Translations under genes and position numbers: made by a program
The notes under the pieces: model-generated
Told to the model about the DNA's origin: nothing
Database searches by the model: none
Seen by the model: the letters and a program-made list of their open reading frames with translations, nothing else
Part shown: positions 1-6,943 of the stretch, piece after piece
How positions within the stretch are numbered: the stretch's first letter is position 1
How the letters are laid out: each line of letters starts with the position of its first letter
Origin: Bacteroidota bacterium
GTDB taxonomy: Bacteria; Bacteroidota; Bacteroidia; Bacteroidales; Paludibacteraceae
Direction: 5' to 3'
Assembly: GCA_021804525.1 (NCBI GenBank)
Contig: JAJZHJ010000017.1
Location: 1-10,909 of the forward strand
Length of the DNA: 10,909 bases

Positions 1-1064
1 CTATGTCACCTCGCGATACGTTAAGTGCAGGCGATGTTGGATACATTATTTCGGGAATTAAGACTTCCAAAGAGGTAAAAGTAGGTGACACCATCACCCA
101 TGTAAAGAGGCCATGTGCAAATATTATTGCCGGATTTGAAGAGGTGAAACCGATGGTCTTTGCAGGCGTTTATCCCATTGATACCGATGAATTTGAAGAA
201 CTTCGCTCTTCGATTGAGAAATTGCAACTCAACGATGCCTCACTAACCTTTGAGCCTGAATCGTCATTGGCTCTTGGTTTTGGTTTTCGCTGTGGATTTT
301 TGGGTTTGTTGCACATGGAGATTATCCAAGAACGGCTTGATCGTGAGTTTGATATGAATGTGATAACTACCGTTCCCAACGTGAGTTATCGAGTGCACAC
401 AAAACAAGGAGCAACAATTGATGTGCACAACCCGTCGGGTTTACCAGAACCAACTTCGATTGATTTCATTGAAGAACCGTATATTCGTGCTTCCGTTATA
501 ACCAAAACTGATTTTTTAGGAGCCATAATGACCCTCTGTCTGGGGAAAAGAGGAATATTATTGAAACAGGATTTCATCTCGAGTAATCGCGTGGAAATTA
601 TTTTTGATATGCCTTTGGGCGAAATCGTGTTCGACTTTTACGACAAACTGAAAAGTATTTCTAAAGGATATGCTTCGTTTGACTATCATTTACACGATTA
701 TCGGGAATCTAATCTGGCCAAGTTGGATATTTTGTTAAACGGAGAACCTGTTGATGCCCTTTCGTCATTAACGCATGTCGATAATGCTTATTCATTAGGT
801 CGCCGGATGTGCGAAAAACTGAAAGAATTGATTCCACGTCAACAATTTGACATTGCTATTCAGGCTGCTATCGGAGCTAAAATTATTGCACGCGAAACCA
901 TCAAAGCGGTGCGCAAGGATGTGACTGCCAAGTGCTACGGTGGCGACATTTCGCGCAAGCGCAAACTGTTAGAAAAACAGAAGAAAGGGAAGAAAAAGAT
1001 GAAACAAATTGGTTCTGTCGAGGTTCCACAAAAAGCGTTTTTAGCTGTATTGAAATTAGATTAA
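1..1064 (+). CDS. lepA: Elongation factor 4 (LepA), 3' part, N-terminus outside the window
   Basis: Ribosome-associated translational GTPase that acts on elongating ribosomes (back-translocation or rescue of stalled translocation). The frame is open to the left edge, and the first ATG at base 3 is internal. About 353 residues are visible against roughly 600 in the family, so the GTPase domain and most of domain II are missing only because of the window boundary. Visible parts are the end of domain II ([11 protein letters not shown], residues 10-20), an EF-G domain III-like segment (about 45-130, with [20 protein letters not shown] near 86-105), a domain V-like segment (about 158-230), and the LepA-specific C-terminal domain with its basic, highly conserved tail ([20 protein letters not shown] at 313-332). 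That tail separates LepA from EF-G, TypA and TetM. Translation ends at TAA 1062-1064. The downstream PBP gene starts 99 bp later with no recognisable promoter. No damage is seen. Confidence 0.97.
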   Translation, partial: MSPRDTLSAGDVGYIISGIKTSKEVKVGDTITHVKRPCANIIAGFEEVKPMVFAGVYPIDTDEFEELRSSIEKLQLNDASLTFEPESSLALGFGFRCGFLGLLHMEIIQERLDREFDMNVITTVPNVSYRVHTKQGATIDVHNPSGLPEPTSIDFIEEPYIRASVITKTDFLGAIMTLCLGKRGILLKQDFISSNRVEIIFDMPLGEIVFDFYDKLKSISKGYASFDYHLHDYRESNLAKLDILLNGEPVDALSSLTHVDNAYSLGRRMCEKLKELIPRQQFDIAIQAAIGAKIIARETIKAVRKDVTAKCYGGDISRKRKLLEKQKKGKKKMKQIGSVEVPQKAFLAVLKLD

Positions 1065-1163
1065 ATTAAATAGCGGAAGGATTGATCGTATTAGACTGAA
1101 TGTTAAGATTCAATCCAATTGCCGAACACATATTCATTGCGTCAATTAATTTATTGTTGAGCT

Positions 1164-3518
1164 ATGGCAAAAAAAGAAATATCCCCACGAACGAAAAAGT
1201 GGATCAAAGCCTTTTGGCTTACTTTTGTAAGTTTCATCTTATTGATTGTCATGGTTTTTGTTGCTATTGCAAATGGCTGGATCGGTTATTTACCTCCTGT
1301 AAATGAGCTTCAAAACCCCAACAATCGCTATGCTTCCGAGATTTATTCGTCAGATATGAAGCTTTTGGGAAGTTTTTCGTTGAGTCAGGGAAATCGACTG
1401 GCAGAGTCCTACCAACATCTTTCTCCAAACATTATCAATGCCTTAGTTGATACAGAAGATTCGCGTTTTTATGAGCATTCGGGTATTGATGGATGGGCGT
1501 TGGCGCGTTCCATTATCCTTCGAGGTATTTTTCAGATCAAAAGTGCAGGGGGGGCTAGTACATTGACGCAACAATTGGCGAAACAACTCTATTCGCCACC
1601 GGCTCAAAATTTCTTTATGAGGGCTTTGCAAAAACCGATTGAGTGGGTGATTGCCGTTAAATTAGAGCGGCTTTACACTAAGGAAGAGATTTTGAACATG
1701 TATCTCAATCAGTTTGATTTTCTGAACAACGCCGTCGGTATTAAATCGGCAGCACATGTTTATTTTAGCACAACACCCGATAAACTGACTATCGATCAGG
1801 CAGCTATGTTGGTTGGCATGTGTAAAAATCCTGCATTTTTCAATCCATTACGAAACAAAGAACGTGCTCGGGGAAGACGAAATACGGTATTGATGCAGAT
1901 GTATAAGGCCAATGATTTAACGAAAGCGCAACTTGATTCGTTAAGTGCACTACCTCTTGAAATTAAATATCAACGAGTAGATCACAAGTTAGGCTCGGCA
2001 CCTTACTTTCGCGAGTATTTACGACAAATACTGACGGCAGATAAACCCGTTAAAGCGGATTATGCAAGTTGGGAAAATCAGCAATATATTGACGATTCCA
2101 TTGCTTGGGCAACGAATCCACTGTATGGATTTTGCCATAAAAACAAGAAACCGGATGGGTCTTACTATAACTTGTATACCGACGGACTGAAAATTTATAC
2201 AACTATCGATTCACGCATGCAACTTTACGCTGAACAAGCGGTGCATGAACAGATGACTTCTTTGCAAACCAAATTTTTTAAAGAGAAAAAAGGACGGAGT
2301 TATGCTCCTTTTTCCCGGATGCTTTCGCAATCAGAAATTGACGACATAATGAATCGTTCGATGAAATTGTCGGATCGTTATCGTAAAATGAAACAAGAAG
2401 GCGCTTCTTCAGCAGAAATTCAGCAAGCATTTAACACTAAAGTGCCGATGCAAGTCTTTTCCTATCATGGAACCATTGATACGGTAATGACTCCAATGGA
2501 TTCTATTCGCTACATCAAATATTTCCTTCGTTGTGGTTTTATCTCTATGGACCCATCTAATGGTCATGTGAAAGCGTATATTGGTGGCCCTGATTTCAGT
2601 ATGTTCCAATATGATATGGCTACTGCTGGAAGGCGCCAGGTTGGATCGACCGTGAAACCGTTCCTCTATTCATTGGCGATGGAGGAGGGCTTTTGGCCTT
2701 GCAGTACAGTGATGAATGACACTATTACATTTAATTTGGGGAATGGACAATATTGGTCACCACGGAATGACAATGATAATCGTCGCGGTGAAATGGTAAC
2801 GTTACAATGGGGACTTGCTCAATCAAATAACTGGGTAACGGCTCATTTAATGAAAAATTTTACGCCTATGGCAATGGTGCACATGATGAGAGCCTTTGGT
2901 ATTCAGGGATATATCCCTCCTGTGTGGTCATTGTGTGTTGGGCCAAATGAAGTATCAGTGCAAGAGATGGTTGATGCGTATACAACCTTTGCTAACCAAG
3001 GTATTCGCGTGAATCCTATTTATGTCACCCGTATTGAAGATAGCAATGGCACAGTTATTGCTTCATTTAGTCCCCGTATGTCTGAGGTTTTCAATGAGTT
3101 AACTTCATATAAAATGCTCACGTTGCTTCGAGGTGTGGTGGATGGTGGAACTGCCAGTCGATTGCGTTATCAATATGGATTTAAAGGACAGTTAGGAGGA
3201 AAAACTGGAACAACACAAAATAATTCTGATGGTTGGTATATAGGATTTACGCCTAGTTTAGTTTCAGGTGTTTGGGTAGGTGGAGAAGATCGAGCTGTTC
3301 ACTTCGATTATCTAAGCGAAGGACAAGGAGCTAGTATGGCATTGCCAATCTGGGCGTTATACATGAAAAAGATTTATGCTGATCCATCGTTAGGATATTC
3401 GGAAAGCGAAACATTTAAAGTTCCAAGTACGTACGATCCTAATGCGGGTTGTGATGGAGGAGTTCCGGATCAGAACGCAAATGCATCACAATCGCCGCCA
3501 CCGTCGGAAACATATTAA
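1164..3518 (+). CDS. mrcA: Class A penicillin-binding protein (PBP1A-like bifunctional transglycosylase/transpeptidase)
   Basis: Inner-membrane enzyme that polymerises lipid II into glycan strands (GT51 domain) and cross-links the peptides (transpeptidase domain) in the periplasm. The 784 residues start with a short basic cytoplasmic tail (1-17) and one membrane anchor (about 18-38). The GT51 domain spans about 55-240, with the catalytic glutamate expected at E98 in TEDSRFYEHSGID, then GGASTLTQQLAKQL (129-142), ERLYTKEEILNMYLN (168-182) and the GIKSAAHVYF segment. The transpeptidase domain shows SxxK as S495-T-V-K498, SxN as S554-N-N556, and KTG at 680-682 followed by TTQNNSDGWYIGF. A charged, probably helical insert (about 365-440) lies between the start of the transpeptidase domain and the SxxK motif. 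The tail (757-784) is Pro/Ser/Asn-rich and probably disordered. All catalytic motifs are intact. The ATG at 1164 is chosen because it places the anchor correctly. The exact paralogue name (1A, 1B or other class A) is less certain than the class. Confidence 0.95.
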   Translation: MAKKEISPRTKKWIKAFWLTFVSFILLIVMVFVAIANGWIGYLPPVNELQNPNNRYASEIYSSDMKLLGSFSLSQGNRLAESYQHLSPNIINALVDTEDSRFYEHSGIDGWALARSIILRGIFQIKSAGGASTLTQQLAKQLYSPPAQNFFMRALQKPIEWVIAVKLERLYTKEEILNMYLNQFDFLNNAVGIKSAAHVYFSTTPDKLTIDQAAMLVGMCKNPAFFNPLRNKERARGRRNTVLMQMYKANDLTKAQLDSLSALPLEIKYQRVDHKLGSAPYFREYLRQILTADKPVKADYASWENQQYIDDSIAWATNPLYGFCHKNKKPDGSYYNLYTDGLKIYTTIDSRMQLYAEQAVHEQMTSLQTKFFKEKKGRSYAPFSRMLSQSEIDDIMNRSMKLSDRYRKMKQEGASSAEIQQAFNTKVPMQVFSYHGTIDTVMTPMDSIRYIKYFLRCGFISMDPSNGHVKAYIGGPDFSMFQYDMATAGRRQVGSTVKPFLYSLAMEEGFWPCSTVMNDTITFNLGNGQYWSPRNDNDNRRGEMVTLQWGLAQSNNWVTAHLMKNFTPMAMVHMMRAFGIQGYIPPVWSLCVGPNEVSVQEMVDAYTTFANQGIRVNPIYVTRIEDSNGTVIASFSPRMSEVFNELTSYKMLTLLRGVVDGGTASRLRYQYGFKGQLGGKTGTTQNNSDGWYIGFTPSLVSGVWVGGEDRAVHFDYLSEGQGASMALPIWALYMKKIYADPSLGYSESETFKVPSTYDPNAGCDGGVPDQNANASQSPPPSETY

Positions 3519-3530
3519 AATATTTTACAC
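3516..3530. repeat. AT-rich palindromic element, copy 1 (upstream of TPR gene)
   Basis: The 15 bases TAAAATATTTTACAC overlap the stop codon of the PBP gene. The first 12 bases are a perfect palindrome. A 14/15 identical copy lies at 5637-5651, in the next intergenic gap of similar size. The copies sit 94 and 79 bp before the following start codons. It could be a protein-binding site, a promoter part or coincidence in AT-rich DNA. Confidence 0.35.
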
Positions 3531-3609
3531 TTTTTCTATAACAAATATACGCATACAACGAGTTCCAATCATCGTGACTGTTTTATGTGGCAATAAAAAT
3601 TAAACATGC

Positions 3610-5625
3610 ATGAAAGCTAAAGTTTTAGGCTTTTTATTGATGATACTTCCCTTTGTCGGAGTTTCCGCTCAAATCAATACGGACCGTGTGATGGCGATTG
3701 GACAGAACGCTTTATATTTCCAGGATTATGTATTAGCTATTCAATATTTTAATCAGGTCATTACTGTTAAACCTTATTTGGCTGAACCCTATTTTTACCG
3801 TGCCATTGCAAAGATTCAATTAGAAGATTATGTGGGGGCAGAAGCTGATTGTACCTCTGCTTTAGCATTGAATCCATTTATGCCCGGAGCCTATTATGCA
3901 CGAGGTTTTGCCCGTGTCAAACTTAACAATTTGACAGGTGCTGAGTCTGATTTGGCGAAATCGTTGGAATATAATCCTGACAATACCGATCTTTTACGAA
4001 TTCGTATTTGGGTCTATGAGCTTGAAAAAAAATATGACAAAGCGTTGGCCGATATTGACGCACTTGATAAGAAAAATAAGAAAGAAGATAATCAATTAGC
4101 TATGGATAAAGGGCAGGTATTGCTTGAAAAAGGTGATACTTTAGGTGCTATGCAAAGTTTTACTACGGCAATTGATGCAGACAGCACCAAGAGTTACGCT
4201 TGGAGTGCACGTGCCACATTGAAGTTGCAGATGCACGATAATGCCGGTGCATTATATGATCTGAATAAAGCCATAGCTTTGAAATCAACCTATGCTGGCG
4301 ATTATATCAACCGTGGATTACTCAATTATTGGAATAAAAATTATCGGGGAGCTTTTTCCGATTACGACAAAGCTATTGAGCTGGATGGGCAAAGTCTGAC
4401 AGCCCATTTCAACCGTGGAATGTTGCGTTCGGAAGTAGGAGATTTAAATAACGCCATTCTTGATTTCAATAAAGTCATTGAACTAGACCCAGAGAATTAT
4501 GATGCATATTACCAGCGAGCAATATTGGATAGTGAAACAGGCAATCTGAGTCAGGCGATCAAAGACTATAGCAAAATCATTGAACGTTATCCGAACTTCT
4601 CACCTGCTTATTGGGGACGATCACACGTAAAACAACTTTTACGTGATGCAAAAGGCGCTTATTTAGATCAAGTGACCGCACAAAACCTTGAAAAGGAACG
4701 TCCCGAAACAACTAAGAAAGAAGATGTAGATACATCGGCTAAAATGGCAAAGGCAGCTAAGCCGGCAGAGGCAAAAGCGGCTATCTTCAACGACGTGTTA
4801 GCCCGTACCGGAAAATCATCCGACAATACATCGCAACAAGGCGAGATTCGAGGTGCTATTCAAAATATTAATATCGATATTGCCAATGAACCTAACTTCG
4901 TGATTAGTTTTTACAGTAAAGAAAACCAATTGAAGCGACTCAATTACTATTATGAGGGATTGGACTTATACAACAAGAAAAATGGATTGAGTGCACCGCT
5001 AAAGATTACGAACACAGATATAGCTTTGACAAGCGACATGGCGCAGACACATTTCACTAATATTAAAACATTAAGCGATCGGATTAAAGCAAATCCTTCA
5101 GATGCAGATAGCTATTTCATGCGCGGTGTCAATTATGTGACAGTGCAAGACTATGCCAATGCGTTGAATGATTTTACTAAAGCTATCAATTTACGCCCCG
5201 ATTTCATGTTAGCTTATTTTTGTCGTGCCAACACGCTCTATAAATTGCTTGATTTTAAGATGAATAATCCTGATGATAATGGTCAAAAGAAAGATATTAC
5301 TTTGCAAAATATTTACAAACATGACTTTGATGTTATCCTAGACGATTACAATAAAGCGGTTCAACTGGCGCCTAATTTTGCATTTGCACGCTTTAATGAA
5401 GGAAATTTGTTGGGTCAGGAAAAAGATTTTCAATCGGCTATTGACAGTTATACAGAAGCTATCAAAACACAACCAGATTTTGCTGAAGCCTATTTCAATC
5501 GAGGCTTAGCATATCTCTATATCAATGACACGAAAAGAGGGGTTGCTGATCTAAGCAAAGCAGGAGAGTTGGGAATTTATCAAGCCTATAATGTAATGAA
5601 ACGTATTTCCGATTCTCAAAATTAA
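3610..5625 (+). CDS. Secreted tetratricopeptide-repeat (TPR) protein of unknown specific role
   Basis: A 671-residue protein with a clear signal peptide: basic start, hydrophobic core and a VSA-Q cleavage region at about 18-21. There is no lipobox cysteine, so the product is probably soluble in the periplasm. About ten TPR units fill residues 24-360. Several show the typical pattern, such as DAYYQRAILDSETGNLSQAI (298-317) and TAHFNRGMLRSEVGDLNNAI (264-283). A charged Lys/Ala/Glu-rich stretch (361-395) and a non-TPR segment (about 396-485) follow, then a second TPR block (486-655, for example SYFMRGVNYVTVQDYANALN at 501-520). TPR arrays are protein-interaction scaffolds, and no catalytic motif is visible. 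The gene lies 91 bp after the class A PBP and 90 bp before hpt. A role with the envelope machinery is possible from location alone but is not shown. The ATG at 3610 is chosen because it begins the signal peptide. Confidence 0.9.
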   Translation: MKAKVLGFLLMILPFVGVSAQINTDRVMAIGQNALYFQDYVLAIQYFNQVITVKPYLAEPYFYRAIAKIQLEDYVGAEADCTSALALNPFMPGAYYARGFARVKLNNLTGAESDLAKSLEYNPDNTDLLRIRIWVYELEKKYDKALADIDALDKKNKKEDNQLAMDKGQVLLEKGDTLGAMQSFTTAIDADSTKSYAWSARATLKLQMHDNAGALYDLNKAIALKSTYAGDYINRGLLNYWNKNYRGAFSDYDKAIELDGQSLTAHFNRGMLRSEVGDLNNAILDFNKVIELDPENYDAYYQRAILDSETGNLSQAIKDYSKIIERYPNFSPAYWGRSHVKQLLRDAKGAYLDQVTAQNLEKERPETTKKEDVDTSAKMAKAAKPAEAKAAIFNDVLARTGKSSDNTSQQGEIRGAIQNINIDIANEPNFVISFYSKENQLKRLNYYYEGLDLYNKKNGLSAPLKITNTDIALTSDMAQTHFTNIKTLSDRIKANPSDADSYFMRGVNYVTVQDYANALNDFTKAINLRPDFMLAYFCRANTLYKLLDFKMNNPDDNGQKKDITLQNIYKHDFDVILDDYNKAVQLAPNFAFARFNEGNLLGQEKDFQSAIDSYTEAIKTQPDFAEAYFNRGLAYLYINDTKRGVADLSKAGELGIYQAYNVMKRISDSQN

Positions 5626-5636
5626 TTGTTCGGAAG

Positions 5637-5651
5637 TAAAATGTTTTACAC
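5637..5651. repeat. AT-rich palindromic element, copy 2 (upstream of hpt)
   Basis: TAAAATGTTTTACAC differs from the copy at 3516-3530 by one base. Here the inverted repeat is GTAAAA-TG-TTTTAC (5636-5649). The two-base spacer makes an RNA hairpin unlikely and a dyad protein-binding site more plausible. It lies just upstream of the predicted hpt -7 element at 5658-5665, roughly where a repressor or activator, or the -33 region, would be. Confidence 0.4.
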
Positions 5652-5657
5652 CTATTG

Positions 5658-5665
5658 TAACTTTG
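5658..5665 (+). promoter_or_regulatory. Candidate hpt promoter, Bacteroidota -7 element
   Basis: TAACTTTG matches the TAnnTTTG consensus recognised by the primary sigma factor of Bacteroidota. Transcription would start at about 5669-5672, giving a leader of roughly 45 nt before hpt. I do not see a convincing TTTG/TTG -33 box at the usual 19-23 bp spacing; the palindromic element at 5636-5651 occupies that region. Confidence 0.55.
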
Positions 5666-5672
5666 TCCTTTT

Positions 5673-5710
5673 ATATTGAGGAACATCAGTCCTGTCAATA
5701 TTTTAATTTT
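5673..5710 (+). promoter_or_regulatory. Hairpin plus U-rich run in the hpt leader (attenuator-like or weak terminator)
   Basis: ATATTGAGGA (5673-5682) can pair with TCCT-GT-CAATAT (5690-5701): ten base pairs with a two-base bulge around a 7-nt loop. The U-rich TTTTAATTTT (5701-5710) follows, ending 5 bases before the hpt ATG at 5716. The layout resembles an intrinsic terminator. It could end read-through from the TPR gene, or fold at the extreme 5' end of a transcript started from 5658-5665. The stem has few G-C pairs, so it is probably weak. Confidence 0.35.
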
Positions 5711-5715
5711 ACTCT

Positions 5716-6276
5716 ATGATGAAAACAGTCACCATTAAAGATAAAGAATTTTCCGTTTCTATTTCGGCAGAGAAAATTCAAGAGGCAGTTGCCAACGTTG
5801 CCGAGCAGATTAATTGGGATTTGGCAGGGAAAGATCCTCTGTTTTTAGTGGTGTTGAATGGCGCTTTCATGTTTGCAGCCGATTTAATGCGTCATGTTAC
5901 CATCCCTTGCGAAATAACGTTTATCAAGCTGTCATCCTATGAAGGAACGCAAAGCACAGGAGTGGTGAAAGAAATCTTTGGACTCAACGAAAGTGTTGCA
6001 GGACGCACAGTAGTAGTGGTTGAAGATATTGTCGATACTGGAATCACGATGGAAAGAATCGTAACCTCATTACGCGAAAAGGAGGCTTTTGATATTCGGG
6101 TTGCTACTTTTTTCCTTAAACCCGATTCTTTAAAGCGTGATGTACCTCTTAATTATGTTGCGTTGAAGATTCCAAATCAATTTGTTGTCGGATATGGATT
6201 AGATTACGATGGTTATGGACGTAACTTGAAAGAAATATACACGTTACAATCGAAACCATCAGACAAAATAAAATAA
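5716..6276 (+). CDS. hpt: Hypoxanthine (hypoxanthine-guanine) phosphoribosyltransferase
   Basis: Cytoplasmic purine-salvage enzyme that transfers phosphoribose from PRPP to hypoxanthine (and usually guanine) to give IMP or GMP. The 186 residues match the usual bacterial length. The type I phosphoribosyltransferase PRPP loop is VVVEDIVDTGIT at 100-111 with the acidic pair E103/D104. The LNGAFMFAADL segment (47-57) and the flexible-loop region with SSYEGTQSTG (73-82) are present. The base- and magnesium-binding C-terminal region reads IPNQFVVGYGLDYDG (152-166). Two ATG codons in tandem (5716 and 5719) allow either start. The gene lies 47 bp before the adk ATG, so co-transcription of the two purine genes is likely. 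A candidate promoter (5658-5665) and leader hairpin lie upstream. Substrate preference between hypoxanthine and guanine cannot be read from the sequence. Confidence 0.95.
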   Translation: MMKTVTIKDKEFSVSISAEKIQEAVANVAEQINWDLAGKDPLFLVVLNGAFMFAADLMRHVTIPCEITFIKLSSYEGTQSTGVVKEIFGLNESVAGRTVVVVEDIVDTGITMERIVTSLREKEAFDIRVATFFLKPDSLKRDVPLNYVALKIPNQFVVGYGLDYDGYGRNLKEIYTLQSKPSDKIK

Positions 6277-6323
6277 TAGTTTGAATATTAGTATTCTACA
6301 AAAGATACGTTATTTTGATCATC

Positions 6324-6911
6324 ATGAAGCATCTTATTTTATTTGGAGCTCCCGGCTCGGGAAAAGGGACTCAAAGTGCCCTTATTGCTGAAACTTATCA
6401 ATTGAAACATCTTTCCACAGGTGACATGTTGCGAGCCGAAATTGCAAAACAATCGCAGTTAGGACAATTAGCAGACAGTTATATTTCTCAGGGTCTTTTA
6501 TTGCCCGACGATATCATCATTGATTTATTAAAGAATACGTTACAGCAACTGAATGAAGATACTAAGGGAATTATTTTAGATGGGTTTCCACGTACGGTTG
6601 CTCAGGCCATTGCACTCAATTCTTTAGTCGCCGAGTTGAATCAAGAGATATTGATGCTCATTGAAATCACAGTTAAAACTCCTGAGCTTATTGAGCGGTT
6701 GGTACAACGAGGAAAACTATTAGGGCGTAGTGATGATAATCCTGCTACAATACAGCATCGATTAGAAGTATACCATCAACAAACAGAGCCTGTTATTGAT
6801 TTTTACCGACAAGCAGGAAAATATAATCATGTCGATGGTAATGGAACAATTGAGCAGATTTTCGATCGGATTTGTCTCATTTTAGATCCATTAGTTGCCA
6901 TAAACGTATAA
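6324..6911 (+). CDS. adk: Adenylate kinase, short-LID form
   Basis: Cytoplasmic phosphotransferase catalysing ATP + AMP = 2 ADP. From ATG 6324 the protein has 195 residues. The Walker A loop is GAPGSGKGT (8-16), the AMP site carries LSTGDMLR (30-37), DGFPRT is at 86-91, and the C-terminal region has GRSDDN (134-139) and R146. The LID between about 123 and 138 is only a short loop (RGKLLGRSDD). The roughly 27-residue LID insertion of E. coli-type enzymes is absent, along with any zinc-binding cysteines; this is the known short class common in Bacteroidota. The frame stays open upstream to a TTG at 6315, but ATG 6324 sits directly before the conserved first strand. The gene follows hpt by 47 bp and precedes alaS by 32 bp, suggesting a shared transcript. 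Confidence 0.95.
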   Translation: MKHLILFGAPGSGKGTQSALIAETYQLKHLSTGDMLRAEIAKQSQLGQLADSYISQGLLLPDDIIIDLLKNTLQQLNEDTKGIILDGFPRTVAQAIALNSLVAELNQEILMLIEITVKTPELIERLVQRGKLLGRSDDNPATIQHRLEVYHQQTEPVIDFYRQAGKYNHVDGNGTIEQIFDRICLILDPLVAINV

Positions 6912-6927
6912 ACATAATTCTACTTTG
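6895..6927 (+). promoter_or_regulatory. Weak candidate promoter for alaS
   Basis: TTG at 6895-6897 (inside the end of adk), then 23 bp, then TACTTTG at 6921-6927. The latter resembles the TAnnTTTG -7 element but has one base fewer between TA and TTTG. A start near 6931-6934 would leave a leader of about 10 nt. alaS may instead be read only from upstream. Confidence 0.25.
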
Positions 6928-6943
6928 TCACATTTGAAACAAT

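Noticed and set aside
3..5. ATG at base 3 as the true lepA start
   Set aside because: The protein from here lacks the whole GTPase domain and begins inside domain II; the gene simply enters from outside the window.
1079..1116. Inverted repeat GGATTGA...TCAATCC between lepA and the PBP gene
   Set aside because: A 7-bp stem with a 24-nt loop and no T-tract does not make a convincing terminator; likely chance.
3606..3620. Four-codon reading frame (ATG CAT GAA AGC TAA) overlapping the TPR start
   Set aside because: It is too short to be meaningful and is expected by chance; the ATG at 3610 gives a proper signal peptide.
5669..5715. Purine riboswitch upstream of hpt
   Set aside because: The leader is about 45 nt and has no three-way-junction aptamer; only one simple hairpin is visible.
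6315..6323. TTG start giving adenylate kinase three extra residues
   Set aside because: ATG 6324 starts immediately before the conserved MKHLILFGAPGSGKGT segment, as in other adenylate kinases.
6912..6943. T-box leader for alaS
   Set aside because: The gap after adk is 32 bp, too small for a T-box, and no T-box motif is seen.
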